The notes beneath the pieces are model-generated. The model was not told the DNA's origin and did no database searches. It saw nothing but the letters and a program-made list of their open reading frames with translations. Of a DNA stretch of 43,893 nucleotides, positions 24,886-34,209 are shown one piece after another. Location of the stretch: assembly GCF_023227745.1 (NCBI RefSeq), contig NZ_JALKBX010000018.1:1-43893 (forward strand). The letters are read 5' to 3'. The translations under genes and the position numbers were made by a program. Numbering within the stretch: the stretch's first letter is position 1; the number at the start of each line of letters is the position of its first letter. Source of the stretch: Natroniella acetigena (GTDB lineage: Bacteria > Bacillota > Halanaerobiia > Halobacteroidales > Halobacteroidaceae).

Positions 24886-25655
24886 TGTTAAAAGCTACTG
24901 ATATCTCTTATGCTTATCATAAAGAGAAGGTTATAACTGATGTCAATTTTGCAGTAAAAGAAGGAGAATTTGTTACTCTGTTAGGTGCAAATGGTTCTGG
25001 CAAAACGACTATTCTTAAGTGTTTGAATGGAATTTTACGACCTGATGAAGGGGAAGTATATCTTGATGAATCTAGATTTGATGAATTGAGTCGCAAAGAA
25101 ATTGCCTGCCATGTCAGCAGGGTACCTCAGGAACATACAACAGTATTTTCTTATCGGACACTTGATTTGGTAGTGATGGGAGTTACCCCTTATCTTTCCT
25201 TTGGAAGTCAACCGCAGAAAGAGGATTATCAACGGGGAAGAGATATGTTAAGACGGTTAGGAATATTACATTTAGCTAATAGAAGTTACAACCAACTAAG
25301 TGGCGGAGAAAGGCAGCTAGTATTGATTGCTAGAGCTTTGGTACAGGATACAGATTATTTAGTAATGGATGAGCCGACTTCACATCTTGATTTTAAGAAT
25401 CAACATCTTTTAATGACAGAGATTAAAGGATTGACCCAGCAGGGAAAAGGAGTGGTTACTGCTCTACATGATCCTAATCTGGCATTAAAATTCTGTGATA
25501 AAGTAGTGCTTATTAAAGAAGGAAGAGTATTAGATTGGGGTCAAACAGAAGAGGTAATGACTTCTAAAAATTTAGAGTCAGCTTATGGTATAGATATGGT
25601 AGTTGACAATGCAACTAAAAATATTGAAGTGGTATTAGCCGAGAAAGTAAGTTAA
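24885..25655 (+). CDS. ABC transporter ATP-binding protein (FecE/BtuD/MolC type)
   Basis: An ATPase of 256 residues with Walker A GANGSGKTT near 34-42, signature LSGGERQ near 137-143, Walker B YLVMDEPTSHLD near 157-168 and the switch histidine in TALHDPN near 191-197. I start it at the ATG at 24885, which overlaps the permease stop. The GTG nine bases earlier has no advantage. It drives the type II importer formed with the two preceding genes. All motifs are intact. Confidence 0.93.
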   Translation: MLKATDISYAYHKEKVITDVNFAVKEGEFVTLLGANGSGKTTILKCLNGILRPDEGEVYLDESRFDELSRKEIACHVSRVPQEHTTVFSYRTLDLVVMGVTPYLSFGSQPQKEDYQRGRDMLRRLGILHLANRSYNQLSGGERQLVLIARALVQDTDYLVMDEPTSHLDFKNQHLLMTEIKGLTQQGKGVVTALHDPNLALKFCDKVVLIKEGRVLDWGQTEEVMTSKNLESAYGIDMVVDNATKNIEVVLAEKVS

Positions 25656-25699
25656 AGAATGACTAACTATAAAGTAAATCACAGAGTTAGGTGGATGAT

Positions 25700-26236
25700 A
25701 TGATGAAAAATCTATTCTTAACTGGAGAAATTAAGGTTGGTAAGAGTACGATTTTAGAAAAGGTAGTTACTGATTTAGAATTGAAGGTAGCAGGATTTAA
25801 GACGCTACCGTATATTGATGAAAAAGAATTACAAGGATTTTATATTGAGAGTATGATACAGAAACAAAAAATGGATAGTAGCATTCAAGATTCTTTGATA
25901 GCTTATAAAGAAAATGACTATAGATGGACAGCGTTAATTGAGACTTTTAAAACAGAAGGGGTTGAGATTCTTAAAGCTAGTTTGCAGTCGACAGAAAAGG
26001 TAATATTAATGGATGAACTAGGATTCTTTGAATCTGAAGCTCAGCAGTTTCAAGACTATGTTATTCAGTGTCTTGATTCTGATAAGGTAGTTATAGGGGT
26101 AATTAAACCGCTAAAAATAGAGTTTTTAGATCGAATTCGTCAACGAAGAGATATGAAAATTATTGAAGTAACTTTACAGAATCGGGATCAAGCATATGAA
26201 AAATTCAAGTCTTTACTCAAGGAAGTGGTAGTATAA
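25700..26236 (+). CDS. P-loop NTPase of the THEP1-like group
   Basis: A small protein of 178 residues. A Walker A motif GEIKVGKST lies near 7-15 and a Walker B-like VILMDELGFFES near 100-111, as in the nucleoside-triphosphatase (THEP1) family. Two adjacent ATG codons (25700, 25703) follow an AGGTGG site and I cannot choose firmly between them. The function is not known for this group in metabolic loci. Its position inside the molybdenum island, overlapping the following methyltransferase (TAATG), suggests a step in cofactor or metal handling. MobB-like behaviour is a possibility but is not supported by a specific motif. Confidence 0.65.
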   Translation: MMKNLFLTGEIKVGKSTILEKVVTDLELKVAGFKTLPYIDEKELQGFYIESMIQKQKMDSSIQDSLIAYKENDYRWTALIETFKTEGVEILKASLQSTEKVILMDELGFFESEAQQFQDYVIQCLDSDKVVIGVIKPLKIEFLDRIRQRRDMKIIEVTLQNRDQAYEKFKSLLKEVVV

Positions 26237-26961
26237 TGTTTAAATGGAATAAAAAGAAATTAGAATGGTTTAAAGCAGCTTCAGCAGAGACTGACTTTTA
26301 TTGCGGAGTAATAGAAAAGTGTCAGCAAGTTATTAATCAAGAGGATACTTTTATTGAGCTTGGTTGTGGGCTGGGAGAACTTTCATTATCATTGATTTCT
26401 CAATTCAAGTCTGGAACAGCGTTGGATATAAATCGAGAAGTGATTGATTATTTAAGGAACAAATGTAGTGGTTTAGAGGTTGATAATCTGGAATTGATTG
26501 TTGGTGATTGGTTAACTTTTAATTTTTTTACTGGTTATGATGTAGTATTATTATCTTATTTAAATGGAATAAGCTCAAATCTAGAACGACTGTTTTCTCT
26601 TTCGAAGAAATATATAATAGTTGTTTTACCGCAGAAGGCAGAAAATAATCCGTTTCATCTTAATGAATTCTATAAAATTGAAAAAAAGGGTCGGGAAACT
26701 GTTGAAAAGGCGGTTGATGATTTAGTTAGTCAGAATATAGATTTTGAATTGATAGAACAGACAGCAGAATTTGGTCAACCACTAAAGAGTTTTAGAGATT
26801 ATAAAGATTTTTTAAGGGTTTATTTTGGTATCGAGGAAGAAGCTATTATAAATAAGTTAGCAGTGAAATATCTTCAAGAGACTGAGGAAGGCTATTATTT
26901 ACCTAATAGGAAGAAGAGTGGAATAATCATCATTGAGACCAATAAAGGCTTAAAGAAATAG
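26236..26961 (+). CDS. Class I SAM-dependent methyltransferase
   Basis: A 241-residue protein with motif I FIELGCGLGELSLSLI near residues 36-51, an acidic end of strand 2 in ALDINREV and a post-motif DVVLLSYLNG near 97-106, all consistent with a Rossmann-fold methyltransferase. The target is unknown. It is translationally coupled to the NTPase upstream, and both sit between the importer and the XdhC/YqeC/MocA genes, so a small metal-related or cofactor substrate is plausible. A gap of about 90 AT-rich bases separates it from the next gene. Confidence 0.72.
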   Translation: MFKWNKKKLEWFKAASAETDFYCGVIEKCQQVINQEDTFIELGCGLGELSLSLISQFKSGTALDINREVIDYLRNKCSGLEVDNLELIVGDWLTFNFFTGYDVVLLSYLNGISSNLERLFSLSKKYIIVVLPQKAENNPFHLNEFYKIEKKGRETVEKAVDDLVSQNIDFELIEQTAEFGQPLKSFRDYKDFLRVYFGIEEEAIINKLAVKYLQETEEGYYLPNRKKSGIIIIETNKGLKK

Positions 26962-27050
26962 CATATATTTATTTATAAAATAATTTAGCAAATTTTTATC
27001 AATTATTATAAAATGTTATATAAACAATAAAGTAAAGAGGTGATTAAGCA

Positions 27051-28148
27051 GTGGGAATAAATATTTTTAAAGAATTATTGAATAAGTTAGAGGCAAAAGA
27101 GAAAGTGGCTATGGTTACAATTACAGAATCTTCATCAATACCTGAATTGATTGGAGAAAAATTTTTAATTAATGAAGATGATAATTCTATAATCGATTTT
27201 TCTTCCAAATTATTAGCTATTGATGATTTAGAAAAAATAGTCAACAAAGCTTTAGAGGGATTATCAAAAGGTGAAATTGAAAAGCATGAATTAGAATTAA
27301 AGGAAAACAGAGAGAGTATAGAGATTGTTGTGGAACCTTATCTTCCTCAGCCACGTTTGATAATTTTAGGAGGAGGACATGTGGGCCAAGCTTTATATAA
27401 CTTTGCTAAAGAATTGGATTTTGAATTAATAATAGTGGATGATAGACCTTATTTTGCTAATTGGAATTTATTCTCAGAAGCAGAACGAGTAATTTGTATA
27501 GGATTTGGAGAGTTTTTAACTAAAATAGAAGTCAAGGAAGCAGATTATATAATTATTGCTACTAGGGGTCATAAACATGATTATACTTGTTTAAAACAGG
27601 TATTAGATTCTAAGGCTAGATATATAGGTATGTTGGGTAGTAAAAGAAAGGTAACATCTATCTTTGATAAGTTGCAAGAGGAGGGATATTCTCAAAAAGT
27701 ACTAGAAAGGATTAAAGCTCCTATTGGATTGGATATCGGTTCAGAAACTCCCGAAGAAATAGCAATCAGTATTCTAGCTGAAGTAATTAAAGTTCGAAGA
27801 GAAGAAGAAGGAATTAATAATATAATTGGGGAAGAAGCAATTAGGTTTTTAAGTGATTATCAAGGTGAATATGAATGTTTAGCGTTAGCAACTATTATTA
27901 AAACAAGTGGTTCGACCCCGAGAAACACTGGTTCTAAAATGACTATTTTACCAGATGGTAGAATTTTTGGAACCGTTGGTGGGGGTTGTGGGGAGGCAGA
28001 AGTTAGACAGAAGGCTTTAGAGGTAATAAATGGTCGGTTGGATTCTTTTGTCCATAATATTGATTTATCTAATGAACTGGCAGCTGAGGAAGGAATGATC
28101 TGTGGAGGAAAGATGGAAGTTTTTATTGAGAGATTAATATTATGTTAG
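27051..28148 (+). CDS. xdhC: XdhC/CoxI-family hydroxylase maturation factor, extended
   Basis: A 365-residue protein. A Rossmann-type XdhC domain spans about 100-245 (LIILGGGHVGQALYNFA, then YIIIATRGHKHD and YIGMLGSKRK). It is followed by a CoxI/XdhC N-domain block at about 280-362 (TIIKTSGSTPRNTGSKM, FGTVGGGCGEAEV). In ordinary XdhC the CoxI block comes first. Here the N-terminal 100 residues look like a worn version of it and a well-conserved one sits at the C-terminus. XdhC binds the molybdenum cofactor, assists its sulfuration and inserts it into the enzyme. The start is a GTG with AAAGAGGTG upstream. The stop overlaps yqeC by seven bases. Confidence 0.85.
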   Translation: MGINIFKELLNKLEAKEKVAMVTITESSSIPELIGEKFLINEDDNSIIDFSSKLLAIDDLEKIVNKALEGLSKGEIEKHELELKENRESIEIVVEPYLPQPRLIILGGGHVGQALYNFAKELDFELIIVDDRPYFANWNLFSEAERVICIGFGEFLTKIEVKEADYIIIATRGHKHDYTCLKQVLDSKARYIGMLGSKRKVTSIFDKLQEEGYSQKVLERIKAPIGLDIGSETPEEIAISILAEVIKVRREEEGINNIIGEEAIRFLSDYQGEYECLALATIIKTSGSTPRNTGSKMTILPDGRIFGTVGGGCGEAEVRQKALEVINGRLDSFVHNIDLSNELAAEEGMICGGKMEVFIERLILC

Positions 28149-28906
28149 TGGAAACTTTGGAAATAAAAGAAGGTGAAGTGATTTCTTTAATAGGAGCGGG
28201 TGGGAAGACTACGACTATGTTTAAATTGGCTAATGAATTGCGAGAATTGGATAATAGAAAAGTAGTGACTACTACTACAACTAAAATTTCTAAACCAAGT
28301 GTTACTGATATTGATAAATTACTTGTTTCAAAAAACTTAGATTTTTTATTGAGTGAAATAATGTCATTGCCGGCTCAATTGATAACTGTAGCTAAAGAAG
28401 TTATTAATGAGGATAAGTTAAATAGTATTAATCCAAAATGGATTGATGAATTAAAAGAAAGTAATATTTCTAATATTAATATTATTGTAGAAGCTGATGG
28501 AGCTGCTCGTAAAGATTTTAAGATTCCTGCTCAATATGAACCGGTTATACCTAAAAGTACTGATTTATTATTAGCAGTAGTAGGAAGTAGAATAATCAAC
28601 CAAAAATTAACGACAGAAAATTTACATCGTGCTTCATTAATAGAAAGTATAAATCCAAAGTTTAAATTAAATCAGCCAGTTACTGTTGGGTTGATAACTA
28701 AGATTTTGTTAAGTAAATCAGGTTATGATTTATTGGCTAAGCAAAAATATCACAGAGTAATTCCCATATTAAATCAGGTAGATCAAGAAGATAGATACCA
28801 TTTTGCTCTAGAAGTGGCAGAAAAATTAGTAAAGAGTGGGATAGAAATGGTTCTTTTAACAGCGGTGAAGCAGAATGGAGCAATAATTGAGGTTGTTAAA
28901 AGATGA
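28142..28906 (+). CDS. yqeC: Selenium-dependent hydroxylase accessory protein YqeC
   Basis: A 254-residue P-loop protein with LIGAGGKTTTMFKLANEL near residues 17-34, VVTTTTTKISKP near 41-52 and IIVEADGAARKDFK near 115-128, the three typical YqeC blocks. With YqeB it marks molybdenum hydroxylases that contain a dissociable selenium. It overlaps xdhC at its start and mocA at its end, so the three are made together. Its exact reaction is not established. Transfer or activation of selenium for the cofactor is the general belief. No selD is present in the window, so selenophosphate would have to come from elsewhere. Confidence 0.9.
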   Translation: MLVETLEIKEGEVISLIGAGGKTTTMFKLANELRELDNRKVVTTTTTKISKPSVTDIDKLLVSKNLDFLLSEIMSLPAQLITVAKEVINEDKLNSINPKWIDELKESNISNINIIVEADGAARKDFKIPAQYEPVIPKSTDLLLAVVGSRIINQKLTTENLHRASLIESINPKFKLNQPVTVGLITKILLSKSGYDLLAKQKYHRVIPILNQVDQEDRYHFALEVAEKLVKSGIEMVLLTAVKQNGAIIEVVKR

Positions 28907-29493
28907 TTTCAGCTGTAGTTTTAGCAGCAGGTATGTCTACTAGAATGGGACGATCGAAACAGTTATTATCTATTGGTGAGAAGACAATGATAGAGGTAGT
29001 TATAGATAAATTATTAGAAGTTGAAATAGAAGAGATAATAGTAGTAGTTGGCTATCAGGCTGATAAAATAAAAGATTTGTTAGTTGATCGAGATATTCAG
29101 GTTATATATAATTCAGAATACAAATTAGGACAAAGTACTTCTTTAATAAAAGCCCTAGAAGCAATAAATCAGAAACATACTGGTATTCTCTGTATGTTAG
29201 GGGATCAACCTTTGATTGACCTGTCAACCCTTAATTGTTTAATTAATAAATTTAAGGAAGGGGAAGAATTGATAATTTTTCCTAAATATAATGATCAACG
29301 AGGGAATCCTGTTATATTTTCTACAAAATTAAAAAAAGAGATGTTAAGGGTAAGTGGTGACCAAGGGGCTAGAAGTTTAATTATTAAATATAGAGAGCAA
29401 AGTAAAGCAATAGAAGTTGATGATCAGGGTGTTATATTTGATATTGACACGGAAAGTGATTATCAAAAATTATTGGAAATAGTCAACAAATAA
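28903..29493 (+). CDS. mocA: Molybdenum cofactor cytidylyltransferase
   Basis: A 196-residue nucleotidyltransferase with the N-terminal signature SAVVLAAGMSTRMGRSKQLL at residues 3-22 and CMLGDQPLID near 103-112. MocA-type enzymes join CMP to molybdopterin, giving the MCD cofactor form used by xanthine dehydrogenase-family enzymes. MobA is the close alternative that makes the GMP form, but the hydroxylase context and neighbours favour MocA. It overlaps yqeC by four bases and is followed after 19 bases by the MoeA-like gene. The length is typical. Confidence 0.88.
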   Translation: MISAVVLAAGMSTRMGRSKQLLSIGEKTMIEVVIDKLLEVEIEEIIVVVGYQADKIKDLLVDRDIQVIYNSEYKLGQSTSLIKALEAINQKHTGILCMLGDQPLIDLSTLNCLINKFKEGEELIIFPKYNDQRGNPVIFSTKLKKEMLRVSGDQGARSLIIKYREQSKAIEVDDQGVIFDIDTESDYQKLLEIVNK

Positions 29494-29512
29494 CAAATGG
29501 AGGTTTGTTGAA

Positions 29513-30538
29513 ATGAAAAAAGTACCAGTGGAAGAAGCTGAAGGTATGGTATTGGGACATGATATGACACAGATAATACCTGGGAAATTTAAAGGGCCTA
29601 GATTTAAAAAAGGACATATTATTCAAAAAGAAGATATTCCTGTTTTAAAAAGTATGGGGAAAAATCATATTTATTTATTTGAATTAGGTAAAGATCAATG
29701 TCATGAAGATGAAGCTGCAGCCAGAATTGCTAAAGCAGTTCAGGGGGCGAATATTAACTTAGAAGGGCCAACTGAAGGTAAGATAAGTTTAGTAGCTAAA
29801 AGAAATGGTTTGCTTAAAATTAATAAGGAGGGTTTAAAAGAGATAAATAACTTTAACGATCTTATCTTGGCTACTTTGCATAATAATCTTTCAGTCGAAG
29901 CTGGACAGGTTATAGCTGGAACTAGAATTAACCCTTTAATTATTAATCAGGAAAAACTTAAAAAAATAGAGAGTATAGGAAGAGATTATACTTCTGGGAT
30001 AATCAGTATTCAACCGTTCTTAAATTTAAAGATAGGAATTATAGTTACTGGTGATGAAGTCTATTCTGGAGAAGTAGAAGATAAATTTGCTGCAGTCTTA
30101 AAAGGGAAAATTGCTGAATTGAATGGGGAGGTATTAGCTATTAAATATACTCCTGATGATTCAGAAAAGATCAAAGAAGAAATTTTAGACTTAATTGCAA
30201 AGGGTGCAGAGTTAATTATTACTGGCGGAGGTATGTCTGTAGATCCTGATGATGTAACCCCTATAGGAATTGAGAAGACAGGAGCTAAGATAGAAACTTA
30301 TGGAGCACCGGTATTACCAGGATCAATGTTTATGCTAGCTTATTTAGACGAGGTACCTATTTTGGGGATCCCCGCTTGTGGGATATACAATCAAAGAACA
30401 GTATTTGATTTAATATTTCCCAGGGTTTTAGTTGGTGAAAAAGTAATTAGGAAAGATATTGTAGATCTTGCCCATGGTGGATTATGTTTAAAGTGTGAGA
30501 CTTGTCATTATCCTACCTGTTCTTTTGGTAAAGTTTGA
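29513..30538 (+). CDS. MoeA/MoaB-like molybdopterin-binding protein with cysteine-rich tail
   Basis: A 341-residue protein. Its central part GIIVTGDEVYSGEVED near 177-192 and IITGGGMSVDPDDVTP near 237-252 are the MPT-binding (MoCF_biosynth) signatures. The C-terminus holds CLKCETCHYPTCSFGK, a cysteine cluster that could bind iron-sulfur or zinc. It lacks the full MoeA architecture and is the kind of molybdopterin-binding protein found beside YqeB/YqeC systems. It probably handles or senses the cofactor. GGAGG lies at normal distance before the ATG. Confidence 0.85.
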   Translation: MKKVPVEEAEGMVLGHDMTQIIPGKFKGPRFKKGHIIQKEDIPVLKSMGKNHIYLFELGKDQCHEDEAAARIAKAVQGANINLEGPTEGKISLVAKRNGLLKINKEGLKEINNFNDLILATLHNNLSVEAGQVIAGTRINPLIINQEKLKKIESIGRDYTSGIISIQPFLNLKIGIIVTGDEVYSGEVEDKFAAVLKGKIAELNGEVLAIKYTPDDSEKIKEEILDLIAKGAELIITGGGMSVDPDDVTPIGIEKTGAKIETYGAPVLPGSMFMLAYLDEVPILGIPACGIYNQRTVFDLIFPRVLVGEKVIRKDIVDLAHGGLCLKCETCHYPTCSFGKV

Positions 30539-30572
30539 ACAAGTAGAATTTGACTATTTAGGAGGGGTTTTA

Positions 30573-30902
30573 ATGGAGGTGAATTGGAAGGTATGGTTAG
30601 AAGTAGATGAAAAAAAAGTTTTTGGGAAAGGACCTTGGGAATTATTAAAAAATATAGATGAACTAGGTTCTTTACGCCAGGCAGCTGCAGTCATGAAAAT
30701 GTCTTATAGTAAAGCTTGGACTATAATTTCTCGTTTAGAAGCAAATTTAGATTTTGAGTTATTAGACAAGCAGGTAGGCGGTAGTAATGGTGGAGGTTCA
30801 GAATTAACAACTGAAAGTAGAAAGCTTTTACGAAAATATCGAAAGTTAGAAAGAAGGATAGCTCAAGAAATCCCCAAAATATTTCAGGAAGTTTTTAATT
30901 AA
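30573..30902 (+). CDS. ModE-like winged-helix regulator
   Basis: A 109-residue protein corresponding to the N-terminal DNA-binding domain of ModE. Residues 25-70 hold the helix-turn-helix GSLRQAAAVMKMSYSKAW followed by ISRLEANLDFELL, and a glycine-rich wing GGSNGGGSELT follows. No molybdate-binding TOBE/MOP domain is present. I start it at the ATG at 30573, with TAGGAGGGG upstream. The longer frame from 30495 overlaps the previous gene. Such single-domain forms are common in anaerobes next to molybdenum genes and likely control the island in response to molybdate or cofactor, by an unseen effector site. Confidence 0.85.
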   Translation: MEVNWKVWLEVDEKKVFGKGPWELLKNIDELGSLRQAAAVMKMSYSKAWTIISRLEANLDFELLDKQVGGSNGGGSELTTESRKLLRKYRKLERRIAQEIPKIFQEVFN

Positions 30903-31080
30903 AAATAGAAAGTCAATCTCCTTGTTTTTTAGAAAATGTAACTGAGGAGTTAAGTAGGAACAATTAACTAATTGCTAGTAATTACTATAAACACCGATTT
31001 CAAATTGTGATAAACTGATGTTAGTATAAAAGTTTTGTTATAAAATCAAAGGTTATCATTTGACTGGGGGAGATAAAAAT

Positions 31081-34000
31081 ATGCTAAATTTGGAAGTGAA
31101 TTTATTAGGTGCTCCTACAGCGAAATTGAATGGAAAAGAGATAGAGTTTCCATATCAAAAAGTTGAGGCTCTCTTTTACTATCTTGTAGTAAAGAAAGAG
31201 ATTTCTCGGGATAAGATTGCTACTTTATTATGGGGAAGTATGGTAGATGACAAGGCTAAGAAGAATCTTCGCAATGCTCTTTATCAACTTAAAAAAATCA
31301 TAGGAAAAGAAATTATTACAACTCCAGATAGATTTACTATTGCTATTTGTGAAGATTGCAACTTGCAATTAGATATAGATATCTTTTTGGCTAAGAAATT
31401 GAAAAAGTCTGTTCAGGTATATCAAGGCGATTTTCTTAGTGATTTTTTAATTAAGAAAGCACCTGAATTTTGTAATTGGATTTTTGAGCAGAGAAATTAT
31501 TATCGACAGTTATATATTAATTCATTAAAGAGACAGATTAAAGAATATAGAAAAGAGGCAAAGATACAAGAGGCTATCAATTATTTGAAATTACTAATTA
31601 AAGTAGATGAATTTGATGAAGTTGCATATCGCAACCTGATGGAATTATATGTAAAACAAGGGGCTGTAGCTAAAGCAATTAGCACTTATAAAGAATTAGA
31701 AGAACAGTTAAATAAAGAGTTGGGAATTACTCCTGATAGGAAGACTGTTGATTTCTTACAACATATAAGAGAAAATTTATCAAGTAATGTAGATGATAAT
31801 AATCAATATAACCAAAGTTTTATTGGTAGAGAAGATGAATTACAGAGCTTAGTTAATAATTTATATAAATTTTTACAGGGAGAAGTGAGTTATTCTTATT
31901 TTATTTTTGGAGAAGCAGGGATAGGCAAGACCACTTTAGTTAAACAGGCTTTATCTTTGATTGAATTAGATGAGGCGTTGCTTCTAGAAACAAATTGTTT
32001 TCAGGCAGAAGAGCATTATGTCTTTAAGCCATGGAATAATATCTTAGAACAACTTAAAGATAAGGTTGAGCTTGATAATATAGATATCTCTTTACCTTGG
32101 AAGAAGATAATATCATTCTTATTTCCTTCCTTTTTGGCAGAGGAAGAAGAATTATTACCGGAAGGAATGCTTAACTTTGAATCTATTCAATCTCAATCAG
32201 CCATAGAAGCTTTGCTCTTTCTTTTAACTGAGGTTGCTAAGGAGAAGAAGTTAGTTTTGTTTTTTGAAGATTTACAATGGTGTGATGATAAAAGTTTATA
32301 TCTTTTAAAGAATTTGATCCAGAAGAGTAAAAATAATAATATTTTAATTTTAATGACTTCCCGTAATGAAAGAAAAGAGAGAGTAGAGAATATTTTTTTA
32401 GATTTAAAGAGGTATGAGCTTATAAAAAAGATTAATTTACCTAGGTTGAGTTTTAAAGAGTTAAAAGAGTTTGTTCAAAAGAGTATTTCAGACTATAGTT
32501 TTTCTGAAGAGCTATTAATGACAATCTATAATGAAACCGAAGGTAATACTTTTTTTTTAGTAGAAGCGTTAAATTTATTAAAAGAAGGAGAGCAGCAAGA
32601 AAGTCTATCTAATTTCATTACTACTAAGAGTAAAGATATTTTAAGAAATAGAGTTCTTTCTGTTTCCAAGGAAGCCCAGAAGATATTGAGATTAATGTCT
32701 GTCTGTTTTGATCAAGTAAGTTATGACTTGCTAGCAAAGATTAGTGGTAAGAATGATCTGAAATTAATAGAATTACTGGAAGAATTGCAGGAATATTATT
32801 TAATAGAAGAATTGCAGAATAAACAAGGAGAGGTTCCTTCATATAGATTCACCCATTCCAAGATTCGTGAATTCATCTACAAGCAACAATCTTTTTCTAG
32901 AATTAACTTATTGCATAAAAGGATTGCTCAGATTTTAGAAGACAATTTACCCCAAAAAAATAGAAGTAGAGATCGTTATGCTAAATTGCTCTATCATTAT
33001 TCTCGGACTGGGGATAAACTTAAACATTTGGAATATCTAATTAAAGAAGCAGAATTGTACTTTCATCATACCCATGAACTGTATCCCATAGTAAATGATA
33101 AAAACTTAGGTAAAGATAAAATCTTATCATTTAACCAGAAAGGTTCAAGATGTTACTTATCTAAGGCAGAAGCTTTATTAGACGAAATAGAACAGGGGCT
33201 AGGTAGGAGTATTAAGTTACAGCAGATGGAAGTTAAATTTTTAAATATAAAGACTCGCTTTTTAATTGCTCAAGGGAAGTATGATGAAGCAATTAGTCAT
33301 ATTAATCAGGCAATACCTGAGGCAAAAGAGTTAGATGATCAACTTGGAGTACTAAATAATTATCAACAGATGGCAGGGATAGGGATTCAAAAAGAAGACT
33401 TTAGTTTAATAGAAGAGAATTCAGAGAAGATGTATAATTTAGCTAAACAATTAAATAGAGAAGAGAAGATGGGAGTAGCTTTGAGGTTTTTTGGGATTGC
33501 TAAATTGTATCAAAGAGATTATAAAGAAGCAGAAAAATTATTTAAAGAAGCTTTACAAGCCTTTAAAGATGCGGAAACCATGGGAAATAAATATACGCTG
33601 GGTATTGCAGCTGTATATAATTATTTAGGAGAAGTTAAGAGATATGTAGGAGAATTTCTAGAAGCAAAAGAGTATTATCAACGGAGTATTAACCTTTGTG
33701 AAGAAAAAGATATACTTTCTGGTTTAGGAATCTTCTATACCAATGCGGGACAAGTACTTTATGAACTTGATAAATACAAGCAGGCTAACAGATGTTTTAA
33801 TAAAGCATTAGAGATATTTGGTCAGTTAAGAATAATCTGGGGATACTCCAGTATTGCCAATGGATTTAGAGCCTTACTTTCTATTCAATTTGGAGATTAT
33901 AAAGAGGCGTTTGATTATTTACAGGTAGCTGATTCTATTATCGAGCAGCATCATAAGAGATATTGGTCAGGGATTATATTACGTGTTAAAACTAAGGTAG

Positions 34001-34158
34001 CTAAAGAAATGGAAGGGGATAAGAAATTACAAGAAGTTTTTGGAGAATATTTAGATAAAGATTATAGTAGATATGCTCAGAAAGCGTTAGTTATTCTACA
34101 AGAAATAGGTGCAGATTATGAATTGGATTTAATTAATGATTATTTAGAAATTGACTAA
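31081..34158 (+). CDS. BTAD/SARP-type regulator with AAA ATPase and TPR repeats
   Basis: A 1,025-residue regulator. Residues 1-100 are an OmpR-like winged helix (FPYQKVEALFYYLVV, LLWG...KKNLRNALYQLKK). Residues 100-240 are the BTAD helical domain. Residues 250-430 are an AAA/STAND ATPase with Walker A FGEAGIGKTTL and Walker B LVLFFEDLQWCDD. Residues 650-1000 form TPR-like helical repeats (for example KLYQRDYKEAEKLFKEALQAF). Such proteins sense a ligand or protein through the TPR part. It lies between the cofactor genes and the hydroxylase subunits, so it probably turns on the subunit genes when substrate is present. The ATG at 31081 follows TGGGGGAG. Confidence 0.85.
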   Translation: MLNLEVNLLGAPTAKLNGKEIEFPYQKVEALFYYLVVKKEISRDKIATLLWGSMVDDKAKKNLRNALYQLKKIIGKEIITTPDRFTIAICEDCNLQLDIDIFLAKKLKKSVQVYQGDFLSDFLIKKAPEFCNWIFEQRNYYRQLYINSLKRQIKEYRKEAKIQEAINYLKLLIKVDEFDEVAYRNLMELYVKQGAVAKAISTYKELEEQLNKELGITPDRKTVDFLQHIRENLSSNVDDNNQYNQSFIGREDELQSLVNNLYKFLQGEVSYSYFIFGEAGIGKTTLVKQALSLIELDEALLLETNCFQAEEHYVFKPWNNILEQLKDKVELDNIDISLPWKKIISFLFPSFLAEEEELLPEGMLNFESIQSQSAIEALLFLLTEVAKEKKLVLFFEDLQWCDDKSLYLLKNLIQKSKNNNILILMTSRNERKERVENIFLDLKRYELIKKINLPRLSFKELKEFVQKSISDYSFSEELLMTIYNETEGNTFFLVEALNLLKEGEQQESLSNFITTKSKDILRNRVLSVSKEAQKILRLMSVCFDQVSYDLLAKISGKNDLKLIELLEELQEYYLIEELQNKQGEVPSYRFTHSKIREFIYKQQSFSRINLLHKRIAQILEDNLPQKNRSRDRYAKLLYHYSRTGDKLKHLEYLIKEAELYFHHTHELYPIVNDKNLGKDKILSFNQKGSRCYLSKAEALLDEIEQGLGRSIKLQQMEVKFLNIKTRFLIAQGKYDEAISHINQAIPEAKELDDQLGVLNNYQQMAGIGIQKEDFSLIEENSEKMYNLAKQLNREEKMGVALRFFGIAKLYQRDYKEAEKLFKEALQAFKDAETMGNKYTLGIAAVYNYLGEVKRYVGEFLEAKEYYQRSINLCEEKDILSGLGIFYTNAGQVLYELDKYKQANRCFNKALEIFGQLRIIWGYSSIANGFRALLSIQFGDYKEAFDYLQVADSIIEQHHKRYWSGIILRVKTKVAKEMEGDKKLQEVFGEYLDKDYSRYAQKALVILQEIGADYELDLINDYLEID

Positions 34159-34209
34159 GTTTTGACGCTTTTAGATTAAAATAAATGTAGGAGGTGAAAA
34201 TTTAAAATT

